A stretch of DNA of 62,592 nucleotides from Flemingiibacterium sp045600005 (GTDB taxonomy: Bacteria; Bacillota; Clostridia; Oscillospirales; CAG-272): contig JAZRXB010000296.1 of the NCBI GenBank assembly GCA_045600005.1, forward strand, positions 1-62,592, in the 5' to 3' direction. Position 1 is the stretch's first letter, and each line of letters opens with the position of its first letter. The notes beneath the pieces are model-generated. The model worked only from the letters and a program-made list of their open reading frames with translations, was not told the origin of the DNA and searched no databases. A program made the translations under genes and the position numbers. Shown one piece after another: positions 34,796 through 42,464 of the stretch.

Positions 34796-34860
34796 TTATT
34801 TTTATCCTTCGATGATTTATGGGCGCGGAAAAAAGACCGTTCGCGCCGTTTACGGATTCA

Positions 34861-34890
34861 ATTTTACCATACCGGACCGATCGTTGTCAA
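34861..34890 (-). promoter_or_regulatory. promoter of the SLH-transglutaminase gene
   Basis: Minus strand TTGACA (34885-34890), 18-base spacer, TAAAAT (34861-34866). Confidence 0.8.
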
Positions 34891-34982
34891 CCTTGTTCTT
34901 CTAAATGTTTCGATAATTTTACATTTGTCCGGGAAATATCGGCAGAAACGGCATGAAATCCCGATATAATTTCCCGAGAGGC

Positions 34983-35011
34983 TTGCAATCTTCAGAAGGC
35001 TGTGCTATGAT
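34983..35011 (+). promoter_or_regulatory. promoter of the Gfo/Idh/MocA-EEP unit
   Basis: TTGCAA (34983-34988), 17-base spacer, TATGAT (35006-35011), about 45 bases before the start codon. Confidence 0.75.
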
Positions 35012-35056
35012 ATAAGAACAGGATAATGTTCTATTCAGGTAAAGGAGATGGAAAAA

Positions 35057-36136
35057 ATGGATAAACTCAGGATCGGCATCATCGGGACGGGCGGCATCGC
35101 GCACGCACACGCAAGAGCCTACAAGCAGTTCCCGGACGTTGAGATCGTCGCCGGCGCGGACATCATTCCGGGCAAGGCGAGAAAATTCCTCGACGAATTC
35201 GGCTGGACGGACGCCGCAGCCTACGAGACCTGTGAGGAGCTCTGCGCACGCGACGACATCGACGCGGTCTCGGTCTGCACCTACAACTCGCAGCACGCGG
35301 CCTGCGCGGTCCCGGCGCTGCTGTCCGGCAAGCACGTTCTGCTCGAAAAGCCGATGGCGATCACACTCGAACAGGGCAAAGAGATCATGGCGGCGGAAAA
35401 GGAATCGGGCAAGATCGTTTCGATCGGATTCCAGCCGCGTTACGGCAAGAACTTCCAGAAGGTCAAGCAGATCATTGCTTCGGGCGCTCTGGGCGACGTT
35501 TACTATGTGCAGACCGGCGGCGGACGCAGACGCGGCATCCCGGGCAGCACGTTCATCGAAAAGGACAAGGCAGGCGTCGGCGCGCTGGCGGACATCGGCT
35601 GCTATGCGCTCGATTTCGCGCTCAACTCCATCGGTTATCCGAAGCCTCTGACCGTTTCCGCAGTCGCTTACGACTATTTCGGAACCAATCCGAAATATTA
35701 TAAGGAATCCGGGCGTTTCTCGGTCGACGATTTTTCGGCGGCGTTCGTCCGTCTTGACGGCGGCGTCACGCTTGATTTCCGGATGTCGTGGGCTATGCAT
35801 ATGGACACCACCGGCGATTTCATTTTCCTCGGCAGGGACGCGGGGCTGAAGGTCCGCCAGCCGAACTACACGCTGTGGGGCGGCGCATGGGACGGCACGG
35901 TCGGCGAGATCACGCTGTTCCACGACTTTATGGGCGAACCGACTGCCACGCCGGTTCCGATCGACCAGCAGGAAAAGGGCAATCTGTTCGAGGCAAAGGT
36001 CCGGGCGTTTGTCGACGCGGTGAAGAACGGCGGCACGGCTCCGATCCCGACCAGCCAGATCATTTTCAATCAGGCGATCATCGACGGCATTATCCGTTCC
36101 GCAGCCTGCGGTCACGAGGTCGAGGTCGACCTTTAA
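35057..36136 (+). CDS. Gfo/Idh/MocA family NAD(P)-dependent dehydrogenase
   Basis: 359 residues. Rossmann motif IGIIGTGGIAHAHARAY at the N-terminus, then VSVCTYNSQHAACAVPALLS and the family hallmark LLEKPMAITLEQG (Lys as proton relay). ADIGCYALDFALNSIGY is the substrate-side helix of the C-terminal alpha/beta domain. Oxidises or reduces a sugar, inositol or sugar derivative; the exact substrate cannot be read. ATG 35057 is chosen because AAAGGAG ends 9 bases before it; the ATG at 35048 directly abuts that site. It is followed 48 bases later by an EEP-family hydrolase, probably co-transcribed. Confidence 0.92.
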   Translation: MDKLRIGIIGTGGIAHAHARAYKQFPDVEIVAGADIIPGKARKFLDEFGWTDAAAYETCEELCARDDIDAVSVCTYNSQHAACAVPALLSGKHVLLEKPMAITLEQGKEIMAAEKESGKIVSIGFQPRYGKNFQKVKQIIASGALGDVYYVQTGGGRRRGIPGSTFIEKDKAGVGALADIGCYALDFALNSIGYPKPLTVSAVAYDYFGTNPKYYKESGRFSVDDFSAAFVRLDGGVTLDFRMSWAMHMDTTGDFIFLGRDAGLKVRQPNYTLWGGAWDGTVGEITLFHDFMGEPTATPVPIDQQEKGNLFEAKVRAFVDAVKNGGTAPIPTSQIIFNQAIIDGIIRSAACGHEVEVDL

Positions 36137-36184
36137 GGCGGTTTACGGAATCCGACTATTTGACTTGGGAGGTTTCAGATCAAT

Positions 36185-36976
36185 ATGATTCGCATTATGA
36201 GCTCCAATATCTGGGGCGACTATTTCCACAATCCCGTTGAGATCCGCGAGGAGCAGCTGGAAAAGGTGATCAACACCTGCAACCCCGACATTCTGGGAAT
36301 GCAGGAAGCGACGGCGGCGTGGAACCGTTCGGATATGTTCCGCCGTTTTGAAGAGGAATATGAATTTGTCAGAACGGAAGAAGCGCCGACGAACAATTTC
36401 GTGCCGCTTCTGTATCGCAGAAAGCAGTTTACCCTGCTTCGGTCCGGATTCCTTCGTTTCCCGGATACGCCCGATCCGTCCAAAGGCGCGACGTGGGCGA
36501 TCCTTGAGGAGAAGGGGAGCCGCGGCGCTCTGCTTGTTTTCAGCACGCATTTCTGGTGGCAGAAATTCGGCGTGGAGGAGCATGAGAATATCCGCGTTTC
36601 CAACGCAAGAAAGGTGAACGAACTGGCGGAGCTGCTGATGGGGCAGTTCGAGGTCCCCGCTGTCGCGGTGGGCGATTTCAACAGCCAGACCGTCGGTCAG
36701 CCTGTCGTGCCGTTTTTCTGCCGCAATGGTTGGAAGGAAGCACAGAGCGACGCGGAGGTGAAGTCCGACCTCTGTACGCATCACGGAGACCCGGTGCTGG
36801 GAGAAGACGGACTGTATCATGGAAAACGCCCCACTCGTGATTATCAGTATTCCATTGACCATATCTTTTACCGCGGCGGCATGAAAGCGGTGAAATTTGA
36901 GGTCGTGACGGATCAGGACGCGCTGGACGCGACCGACCATTCGCCGATCTATGCGGATTTTGAATTCGTGAAATAA
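36185..36976 (+). CDS. endonuclease/exonuclease/phosphatase (EEP) family hydrolase
   Basis: 263 residues, no signal peptide. EEP-family metal and catalytic motifs in order: MSSNIWGDY, DILGMQEATAAW (Glu metal ligand), VFSTHFWW (His), VAVGDFNSQ (Asp/Asn), YSIDHIFYRG (Asp/His) and ATDHSPIYADFEF (Asp-His). Members cleave phosphodiesters in nucleic acids, lipids or sugar phosphates. Here the pairing with a Gfo/Idh/MocA dehydrogenase hints at sugar-phosphate or inositol-phosphate metabolism, which is inference. The site GGGAGGTTTC lies about 13 bases before the ATG. It ends at a strong terminator. Confidence 0.9.
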   Translation: MIRIMSSNIWGDYFHNPVEIREEQLEKVINTCNPDILGMQEATAAWNRSDMFRRFEEEYEFVRTEEAPTNNFVPLLYRRKQFTLLRSGFLRFPDTPDPSKGATWAILEEKGSRGALLVFSTHFWWQKFGVEEHENIRVSNARKVNELAELLMGQFEVPAVAVGDFNSQTVGQPVVPFFCRNGWKEAQSDAEVKSDLCTHHGDPVLGEDGLYHGKRPTRDYQYSIDHIFYRGGMKAVKFEVVTDQDALDATDHSPIYADFEFVK

Positions 36977-36990
36977 TAGTGGGAAACGAA

Positions 36991-37020
36991 AGAGGACGCG
37001 CTTTTCGGCGCGTCCTTTTT
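36991..37020. terminator. bidirectional terminator
   Basis: Stem AGGACGCGC/GCGCGTCCT (36993-37001/37008-37016) with T-run on the plus side and AAAAAGG on the other. It lies between the converging EEP and DUF6935-like genes. Confidence 0.92.
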
Positions 37021-37038
37021 CGTGTGGTTTTGGGGGCG

Positions 37039-37629
37039 TCACGCCCATGCGTCCTGAGACTTCGGCTTGCGGATATCGAGAAGCAGGACCTGCTCCCACA
37101 GATACCATGTCTTCCCGCCTTTGGCGCGAAGCGTAATGGCGCGCGGAGAATCCGCTCCGCCCGACTCGATGTACAGGGTGGCGTAGTTGTCTTCCTTGAA
37201 GGAATGGAGATTGCTGGATACCGTGATCGTGAGAGGATCGGAAGGGGTATAATCGTTGTCCGGGGATGCGCCCTTGAAATACGAAAACGGAATGTAGGTC
37301 TTTTCGTCCATTAAGCGGTCGTCGATAAACTGAATCTCACGGGGGACCAGCGGACGCGGACCCTTGAGAAAATTCAGCATGGCGGTGCCGGTTTCGCTGT
37401 CCTTTGTATAAACGCAGAGCGCGAGAACGGTGAGAGCGGCTGCCTGATAGGGCGTTTCGAGCTTGGCTTCCGGGATCGCTTTCAGTTCATCGACGGTGGC
37501 GGGAAGGGCGGCAAAGGTAAAGGTCTCGCTCTTGCTGAGCGCTTTGCTGACCGCCTGGTTCGCTTTTTTCTTCAGAGCGTTTTTTGCGGTGTAAGTTGCT
37601 CTGTTCAGAAGACTGTCTAAAATGCCCAT
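37039..37629 (-). CDS. DUF6935-like protein
   Basis: 196 residues from the ATG at 37629, which has AAGGAGAAGAATC. A Lys/Ala-rich amphipathic helix forms the N-terminus (LLNRATYTAKNALKKKANQA). The core follows: LPATVDELKAIPEAKLETPY, ALTVLALCVYTKD, MLNFLKGPRPLV, SYFKGASPDNDYTPSDPLTI, SGGADSPRAITLRAKGGKTW, LWEQVLLLDIRKPK. This matches what I recall of the uncharacterised family DUF6935. No signal peptide, no catalytic motif. Monocistronic with its own promoter. The family name is from memory. Confidence 0.75.
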   Translation of the reverse strand: MGILDSLLNRATYTAKNALKKKANQAVSKALSKSETFTFAALPATVDELKAIPEAKLETPYQAAALTVLALCVYTKDSETGTAMLNFLKGPRPLVPREIQFIDDRLMDEKTYIPFSYFKGASPDNDYTPSDPLTITVSSNLHSFKEDNYATLYIESGGADSPRAITLRAKGGKTWYLWEQVLLLDIRKPKSQDAWA

Positions 37630-37671
37630 GATTCTTCTCCTTAACATATGGTATGAATGATCTCTGCTTTT

Positions 37672-37700
37672 ATTATAATGGATAAAGAGAGCTTTGTCAA
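37672..37700 (-). promoter_or_regulatory. promoter of the DUF6935-like gene
   Basis: Minus strand TTGACA (37695-37700), 17-base spacer, TATAAT (37672-37677), about 40 bases from the start codon. Confidence 0.9.
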
Positions 37701-37750
37701 GGATATTTTGTCCGGTCACATTTTGTTTACGAAATGGCCGGCGGCATCAA

Positions 37751-37822
37751 CGGCAAAAAAGCCGACGGCAAAAAAGCCGACGGCAAAAACAGCCGACGGC
37801 AAAAAATGCCGAGGCAAAAAAG
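37751..37822. repeat. tandem repeat of a 15-16 bp unit downstream of rplA
   Basis: About four and a half copies of CGGCAAAAAAGCCGA: two perfect 15-base units (37751-37765, 37766-37780) then two 16-base variants. On the minus strand each unit is a GCCG/CGGC dyad followed by six T, so adjacent units can pair like stacked terminators behind the main rplA terminator. Confidence 0.85.
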
Positions 37823-37849
37823 TCCTCCGACCGAAACGGCCGGAGGATT
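37816..37849 (-). terminator. terminator of the rpmG-secE-nusG-rplK-rplA operon
   Basis: Minus strand stem TCCTCCGGCCG with CGGTCGGAGGA, loop TTT, then CTTTTTT. It is placed 12 bases after the rplA stop. Confidence 0.9.
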
Positions 37850-37861
37850 TCTGCGGCTTTA

Positions 37862-38554
37862 TCAGCCGAGCTTGGAATAGTTGACCTTGACGCCGGGACC
37901 CATCGTGGAAGCTACTACGCAGCTCTTGATGTACTGACCCTTTGCAGCTGCCGGTCTTGCCTTGATGATCGCGCCGAGAAGCGTGCTGAAGTTCTCGCCG
38001 AGCTTTTCGGGACCGAAGCTGGCTTTGCCGATCGGGCAGTGGATGATATTGGTCTTGTCGAGACGATATTCGATCTTACCTGCTTTGGCTTCCTTGACAG
38101 CCTTGGCGACGTCCATCGTGACGGTGCCGGCCTTGGGGTTCGGCATTAAGCCTTTCGGACCGAGAACCTTACCGAGACGGCCGATAACGCCCATCATATC
38201 CGGGGTAGCGATGATCTTGTCGAATTCGAACCAGTTTTCCTTCTGGATCTTTGCGACGTAATCTTCTGCGCCGACATAGTCTGCGCCTGCTTCTTCTGCT
38301 GCCTTTGCATTGTCGCCCTTAGCGAAAACAAGGACGCGGACGGTCTTACCGGTACCGTTCGGAAGAACGACGGCGCCGCGGACCTGCTGGTCAGCGTGAC
38401 GGGAGTCGACACCCAGACGGACATGGACTTCTACGGTTTCATCAAACTTTGCCTTAGCGGTCTGGCATACGAGACCAAGCGCTTCGTCTGCATCGTACAG
38501 CTTTGCTTTTTCAAACAGCTTTGCGCTTTCGGTATATTTCTTTCCAGTGCTCAT
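37862..38554 (-). CDS. rplA: 50S ribosomal protein L1
   Basis: 230 residues, full length. Forms the L1 stalk at the ribosomal E site and often represses its own operon by binding the mRNA leader. LPNGTGKTVRVLVFAKGD, DYVGAEDYVAKIQKENWFEF, MMGVIGRLGKVLGPKGLMPNPKAGTV and the C-terminal TMGPGVKVN are textbook L1. It lies 12 bases after rplK, and a terminator follows directly, so rplJ and rplL are not in this operon. The weak hairpins before rplK (39022-39080) are candidate autoregulatory sites. Confidence 0.99.
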   Translation of the reverse strand: MSTGKKYTESAKLFEKAKLYDADEALGLVCQTAKAKFDETVEVHVRLGVDSRHADQQVRGAVVLPNGTGKTVRVLVFAKGDNAKAAEEAGADYVGAEDYVAKIQKENWFEFDKIIATPDMMGVIGRLGKVLGPKGLMPNPKAGTVTMDVAKAVKEAKAGKIEYRLDKTNIIHCPIGKASFGPEKLGENFSTLLGAIIKARPAAAKGQYIKSCVVASTMGPGVKVNYSKLG

Positions 38555-38566
38555 TGTAACTCCTCC

Positions 38567-38992
38567 TTATTCCTCGACGGTGATACCCATGCTGCGTGCG
38601 GTGCCGGCCACCATGCTCATAGCGGCTTCGAGCGAACCTGCATTCAGGTCAGGCATCTTGGTCTCGGCGATCTGCTTCACCTGTTCCTTGGTCAGCTGAG
38701 CGACCTTGGTCTTGTTCGGGGTAGCAGAAGCGGATTCGATTCCGCACGCCTTCTTGATCAGAACGGGAGCGGGCGGAGTCTTGGTGATGAAGGAGAAGGA
38801 GCGGTCTGCGTAAACCGTGATGACGACAGGAATAATGAGACCGATATCTTTCTTGGTTCTTTCATTGAATTCCTTCGTGAAAACCGGGATCGCAACACCA
38901 TAAGCACCGAGTGCCGGACCTACGGGCGGAGCGGGAGTTGCCTTGCCTGCCGGCAGCTGTAACTTGATATAACCAGTAATTTTCTTTGCCAT
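38567..38992 (-). CDS. rplK: 50S ribosomal protein L11
   Basis: 141 residues from the ATG at 38992 after GGAGGTGTATTTATC. Binds 23S rRNA at the GTPase-associated centre. LPAGKATPAPPVGPALG and LIIPVVITVYADRSFSFI are intact. The loop right after, normally GQHGVNIM or GQQGVNIM, reads GAYGVAIPVF here, so Gln, His and Asn of a highly conserved turn are all replaced. The C-terminal rRNA-binding domain (GTARSMGITVEE) is normal. It follows nusG after a 138-base structured gap. Confidence 0.98.
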   Translation of the reverse strand: MAKKITGYIKLQLPAGKATPAPPVGPALGAYGVAIPVFTKEFNERTKKDIGLIIPVVITVYADRSFSFITKTPPAPVLIKKACGIESASATPNKTKVAQLTKEQVKQIAETKMPDLNAGSLEAAMSMVAGTARSMGITVEE

Positions 38993-39021
38993 GATAAATA
39001 CACCTCCGTATTGTGGTAAGC

Positions 39022-39080
39022 GGATGATTTTTGAGGTCATCCAGATGAATTTTCGGGAGAATTTTTAGTGGTTTTCTCCC
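39022..39080 (-). promoter_or_regulatory. two small hairpins in the nusG-rplK gap
   Basis: On the minus strand GGGAGAA/TTCTCCC (39055-39061/39074-39080) and GGATGA/TCATCC (39022-39027/39037-39042) sit before rplK. Neither has a T-run. They could form an L1 or L11 autoregulatory site, but I cannot match them to the known L1 target. Confidence 0.3.
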
Positions 39081-39130
39081 TCCCACATTGCGCGTAAACG
39101 AAACGCTTCGGAAATAACGGACCGTTCTGT

Positions 39131-39673
39131 TTACTTGTCGGTCATGGTCACGCACTTCGTTTCCATCATGAAGGGCGTGCTTCTGCCGAACATATCGACG
39201 AGTACCGTGACGTTTTCGAGGTCTTCGGAAATTTCCTTGACCGTACCGGAATAGCCCTTCATCGGACCGTCGGTGATCGTCACTGTATCCCCGACTTTGT
39301 AATTGACAACGAACTTGGGCGCGGCTGCTTCGATACCCATTGCGACTACCTCGGCGTCCGTCAGAGCGGTCGGTTTGGAGCCGGGACCTACGAAGCCTGT
39401 AACGCCGCTGATATTTCTGACGACATGCCATGTCTCGTCAGTCATGATCATTTTTACAAGCACATAGCTCGGATAAACCTTTTCTTCGACTTCCTTGCCG
39501 GTTTCTTTGTCAATATAGGTGATGACCGGGATCCTGATATCGACGATGACGTCGTGCAGACCGCGGTTTTCGACTATTTTTTCAAGGTTGGTCTTTACCT
39601 TATTCTCATAACCGGAATAAGTGTGGGCAACATACCACCGCTTCTCGCCGGTCAGATCGTTCAGATCGCTCAT
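39131..39673 (-). CDS. nusG: transcription termination/antitermination factor NusG
   Basis: 180 residues. Binds RNA polymerase and affects pausing and coupling. The NGN domain shows KRWYVAHTYSGYENKVKTNL and YPSYVLVKMIMTDETWHVVR, and the C-terminal KOW domain VGDTVTITDGPMKGYSGTV. Start 14 bases after secE, in the classic secE-nusG-rplK-rplA order. Confidence 0.99.
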   Translation of the reverse strand: MSDLNDLTGEKRWYVAHTYSGYENKVKTNLEKIVENRGLHDVIVDIRIPVITYIDKETGKEVEEKVYPSYVLVKMIMTDETWHVVRNISGVTGFVGPGSKPTALTDAEVVAMGIEAAAPKFVVNYKVGDTVTITDGPMKGYSGTVKEISEDLENVTVLVDMFGRSTPFMMETKCVTMTDK

Positions 39674-39687
39674 TGAACCATTCCCCG

Positions 39688-39969
39688 TCAGATGATTCTG
39701 CCGAGGGCGGTCAGTCCGGCGTTGAACGCTAAGTCAAGCAGGCTGACGCAGACGCCGACGACGACAACCGACACTGCAACGAGGATCGTGTTGTTCAGAG
39801 TCTGCTGAGGCGTGGACCAGACGATTTTCTTCAGCTCGCTCTTGTAATCACGGAAAAACTTCTTGACCTTTTCACCGAAGGACACCTTGTTCTTGGCAGG
39901 TTTCTTTTCGGTCTTTTTTTCAACGGCCTTGTCGGAAGCCTTGGCTTCGGTTTTTTCGATATCTGCCAT
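39688..39969 (-). CDS. secE: preprotein translocase subunit SecE
   Basis: 93 residues. Single-spanning SecE: a Lys/Glu/Ala-rich cytoplasmic extension (1-35), the conserved amphipathic KKFFRDYKSELKKIVWSTPQ, and one transmembrane helix (about 60-82). It clamps SecY in the translocon. It lies between rpmG (21 bases) and nusG (14 bases). Confidence 0.98.
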   Translation of the reverse strand: MADIEKTEAKASDKAVEKKTEKKPAKNKVSFGEKVKKFFRDYKSELKKIVWSTPQQTLNNTILVAVSVVVVGVCVSLLDLAFNAGLTALGRII

Positions 39970-39990
39970 GATATATCTCCTTTGGTGAAA

Positions 39991-40140
39991 TTACTTGGTT
40001 TCCTTATGGAGCGTGTGCTTGCGGCAGAATTTGCAGTACTTGTTCATTTCAAGTCTGTCGGGGTCGTTCTTCTTGTTCTTCATCGTGTCGTAGTTTCTCT
40101 GCTTGCATTCGCTGCACGCCAGGGTGATTTTAACTCTCAT
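39991..40140 (-). CDS. rpmG: 50S ribosomal protein L33
   Basis: 49 residues: MRVKITLACSECKQRNYDT at the start and MNKYCKFCRKHTLHKETK at the end. Both Cys pairs (CSEC and CKFC) are present, so it is the zinc-binding (C+) form. It heads the secE-nusG operon, as is common. The site GGGAGGTGCC precedes the ATG; the same 11 bases precede a 19-codon leader ORF just upstream. Confidence 0.97.
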   Translation of the reverse strand: MRVKITLACSECKQRNYDTMKNKKNDPDRLEMNKYCKFCRKHTLHKETK

Positions 40141-40155
40141 TTCGGCACCTCCCGA

Positions 40156-40215
40156 TTAAATTATGCACGGAAGACCCGCGCATTTCTGATTTGCGGTCAT
40201 GACCGGATACGACAT
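40156..40215 (-). CDS. possible 19-residue leader peptide before rpmG
   Basis: ATG at 40215 with its own strong site CGGGAGGTGCC, 19 codons, TAA at 40156-40158. The peptide reads MSYPVMTANQKCAGLPCII. The stop lies 15 bases before the rpmG ATG, and the rpmG site is an exact repeat of its own (40144-40154 and 40216-40226). It may be a translated upstream ORF that modulates the ribosomal operon or a chance frame with a duplicated site. Confidence 0.4.
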   Translation of the reverse strand: MSYPVMTANQKCAGLPCII

Positions 40216-40306
40216 GGCACCTCCCGGCGTCTGACCCGTACCTCCCTCTGGGGAACCGCTCTTTCATCCGCACGCTGACGCGGCAGCTCGCGCGCAAAAA
40301 AAGAAC

Positions 40307-40319
40307 CCTCTCACAGAGG
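40307..40319 (-). promoter_or_regulatory. hairpin with T-run at the 5' end of the rpmG operon transcript
   Basis: Minus strand CCTCT-GTG-AGAGG followed by GTTCTTTTTTT, starting essentially at the predicted transcription start. A later AGAGGGAGGTA (around 40240) could pair with its 5' arm instead. It looks like an attenuator, but is very close to +1, so it may instead be a 5' stabilising stem. Confidence 0.5.
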
Positions 40320-40326
40320 TATTTTT

Positions 40327-40355
40327 ATTTTACCATACAAAGCCGGTTTTGTCAA
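40327..40355 (-). promoter_or_regulatory. promoter of the rpmG-secE-nusG-rplK-rplA operon
   Basis: Minus strand TTGACA (40350-40355), 17-base spacer, TAAAAT (40327-40332). The leader is about 180 nt. Confidence 0.9.
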
Positions 40356-40470
40356 GGGATTTCCGCGATTTTTCTCATGCAGACCTGCCGAATTTTGCCG
40401 CCCCTGTCCGACTTTTTCCGACGTTTTGCCGGGAGAGCGCACGGACGAAACATTTTCGGCGCGTCCGCTC

Positions 40471-40499
40471 TTGACAAGACGTTTTTCTTCGGATATAAT
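40471..40499 (+). promoter_or_regulatory. promoter of the GH39-like gene
   Basis: TTGACA (40471-40476), 17-base spacer, TATAAT (40494-40499), about 110 bases before the ATG. Confidence 0.9.
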
Positions 40500-40610
40500 A
40501 AAGGCAGCTCCCGGAAATCCGGGAAGAAAAGCATGACCCGGTACCGCGGGTGCCGCGTTCCGCTTTTCTGTGGCTTTTGCGAATTTCTGATAATAGACGG
40601 AGGAAAAGAC

Positions 40611-41939
40611 ATGACTGAATTTCATTTTGATTTCGGCGCCGGCGCAGGGAAGATCCGCGCGATGCACGCGGTCGGACAGCCGCCGAAGCTCGGTGCGCAT
40701 CTTGAATATTTTCATTTTCTGACTGAGGCGAACATCCCCTATTCCCGTCTGCACGACATGGGCGGCGCTTACGGCGGCTGCGTCTACGTGGATATTCCGA
40801 ACGTGTTCCGCAGCTTCGACGCGGACGAAAACGACCCGGAAAACTACGATTTCGCGTTCACCGATCATCTGCTCGCGGGACTTGCGAAAGCGAACGTCAA
40901 GCCGATCTACCGTCTGGGCGTGACCATCGAAAACTATCATCGGATCAAAATGTACCGTCTCGCTCCGCCCGCCGATTTCGGCAAGTGGGCGCGCATCTGC
41001 GAGCATGTCATCCGTCACTACAACGAGGGCTGGGCAAACGGCCGTCATGACGGCATCACCTATTGGGAGATCTGGAACGAACCGGACAACGGTCCCGATC
41101 AGATGACGAACCAGATGTGGTACGGCACGAAGGAGCAGTATTACGAGCTTTACGCCGTCACGGCGAAGCACCTGAAAGCCTGCTTCGGCGATACGATCAA
41201 GGTCGGCGGCTTCGCGTCCTGCGGCTTCTACGGCATCTTTTCCGATCCCGCGAAGTACGGCTTCGACGCGCCCGCGCGTCCCTTTGATGCCCGCTATCAG
41301 TATTTCCTTGACTTTGCGGAGGGCTTCCTTGCCTATGTGAAGGAATCCGGCGCTCCGATGGACTTCTTCTCGTGGCACAGCTACGGTTCGGTCTCCGACA
41401 CCGAGATCTATGCCGATTACTGCGACCGCCTGTTAAACAAATACGGCTTCGGCGGCGTTGAAACGCAGCTCAACGAATGGAACAACTGCCCTAAGACGAA
41501 TCTGCGCGGCTCGTCCTTCGCTGCCGCACAGAGCGCCGCGATGATGATCGCCATGCAGTACAAGAAGACCGACATCCTCTGCTTCTACGACGCGCGCATC
41601 GGTCAGTCGGTCTACGGCGGACTGTTCAATCCGATCACCTACCAGCCCTTCTGCGCTTACTACGGCTTCAAGGCGTTCGGCGAGCTTTACCGGATGGGAA
41701 CGCAGGCCGTCTGCGAAAAGCCGAAGCAGGACGGCGTTTACGCGGTCGCGGCGTTCGACGGGAACGGGAAACGCGGCGCGCTGTTTGCCAACACCGGCGC
41801 GGACGCGGAGATCACGGCGAACCTTGACGGCATGAAGCTCTGCCGCATCGACAGCGAGCATATGATGACCGAATGGGACGCCGACCCGTTGCATTTCGTC
41901 CTTCCCGCCAACACCGTCGCGTTCGCGGTTTCGGACTGA
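40611..41939 (+). CDS. GH39-like glycoside hydrolase
   Basis: 442 residues, no signal peptide, so it acts inside the cell. TIM-barrel signature of clan A retaining enzymes: GITYWEIWNEPDN with the likely acid/base Glu157, and VETQLNEWNN with Glu289 as the likely nucleophile. YSRLHDMGG near the start fits the GH39 beta-xylosidase/alpha-iduronidase group. A C-terminal beta-domain ends the protein. Substrate (xyloside, uronide or other) is not determinable. ATG 40611 is set by ACGGAGGAAAAGAC; a longer frame to 40377 crosses the promoter. Single-gene unit between its own promoter and terminator. Confidence 0.88.
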   Translation: MTEFHFDFGAGAGKIRAMHAVGQPPKLGAHLEYFHFLTEANIPYSRLHDMGGAYGGCVYVDIPNVFRSFDADENDPENYDFAFTDHLLAGLAKANVKPIYRLGVTIENYHRIKMYRLAPPADFGKWARICEHVIRHYNEGWANGRHDGITYWEIWNEPDNGPDQMTNQMWYGTKEQYYELYAVTAKHLKACFGDTIKVGGFASCGFYGIFSDPAKYGFDAPARPFDARYQYFLDFAEGFLAYVKESGAPMDFFSWHSYGSVSDTEIYADYCDRLLNKYGFGGVETQLNEWNNCPKTNLRGSSFAAAQSAAMMIAMQYKKTDILCFYDARIGQSVYGGLFNPITYQPFCAYYGFKAFGELYRMGTQAVCEKPKQDGVYAVAAFDGNGKRGALFANTGADAEITANLDGMKLCRIDSEHMMTEWDADPLHFVLPANTVAFAVSD

Positions 41940-41962
41940 GTACATTTCACGCTTCTTTCATG

Positions 41963-41996
41963 AAAAAGGCTTCTCCCGCGCAGGAGAAGCCTTTTT
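41963..41996. terminator. bidirectional terminator
   Basis: Perfect 14-bp stem AAAAAGGCTTCTCC/GGAGAAGCCTTTTT, CGCGCA loop. Between the converging GH39-like gene and the small membrane protein. Confidence 0.94.
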
Positions 41997-42008
41997 CCGT
42001 CCGGCGGG

Positions 42009-42434
42009 TCAGCCGCCGTAATAATATTCGGTCTTCACGTCGCTTGTTTCAATGAGGACCGAATTCTGATTCAGCGCGGCGATCACCTCGTCGGCGATCC
42101 TGTGAACGGTCGCCGCGTCGGTGTCGTCGAAATAGCAGATGATCGTGTTTTCCACCGTCATGTGGTTTTCATCGTCCAGCCAGCGTCCCTGACCTTCGGC
42201 GATGGTGTAGCCGCCGAGGTAACGCAGACAGATGGCGTCGACGGCGGCAATGGCGTCTTCCGTCGAAATGAGCTGAGTATAGGTGTCCTTGTCGTTGGTG
42301 CCGACGTACATGACGTACTGTTCCTTCCGGTCCGCGCCGAAGACCTTCACGCACAGAACGGCGGTGAAGATCAGGTTGCAGGCAAGCAGGACCGACAGGA
42401 CGGTCATGATGATTTTATGTGTTTTCTGATCCAT
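42009..42434 (-). CDS. small membrane-anchored protein, DUF3574-like
   Basis: 141 residues. One N-terminal transmembrane helix (IIMTVLSVLLACNLIFTAVL), then an extracytoplasmic domain: YVMYVGTNDKDTYTQLIS, LRYLGGYTIAEGQGRWLDDE and ADEVIAALNQNSVLIETSDV. The pattern resembles DUF3574 proteins, which look like periplasmic single-domain alpha/beta proteins of unknown role. It lies 30 bases after the next-upstream gene of the same strand, so it is likely the last gene of the dehydrogenase-ymdB run. Confidence 0.65.
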   Translation of the reverse strand: MDQKTHKIIMTVLSVLLACNLIFTAVLCVKVFGADRKEQYVMYVGTNDKDTYTQLISTEDAIAAVDAICLRYLGGYTIAEGQGRWLDDENHMTVENTIICYFDDTDAATVHRIADEVIAALNQNSVLIETSDVKTEYYYGG

Positions 42435-42464
42435 AACGATATTTCCTTTTGAAAAATTTCCGGG

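Noticed and set aside
37751..37822. Tandem repeat as a CRISPR array
   Set aside because: Units are contiguous with no spacers and only 15-16 bases long; no cas genes.
37657..37884. Lys-rich 75-codon frame over the 15-bp tandem repeat
   Set aside because: Product of the repeat unit reading KKPTA; overlaps terminator and promoter of neighbouring genes.
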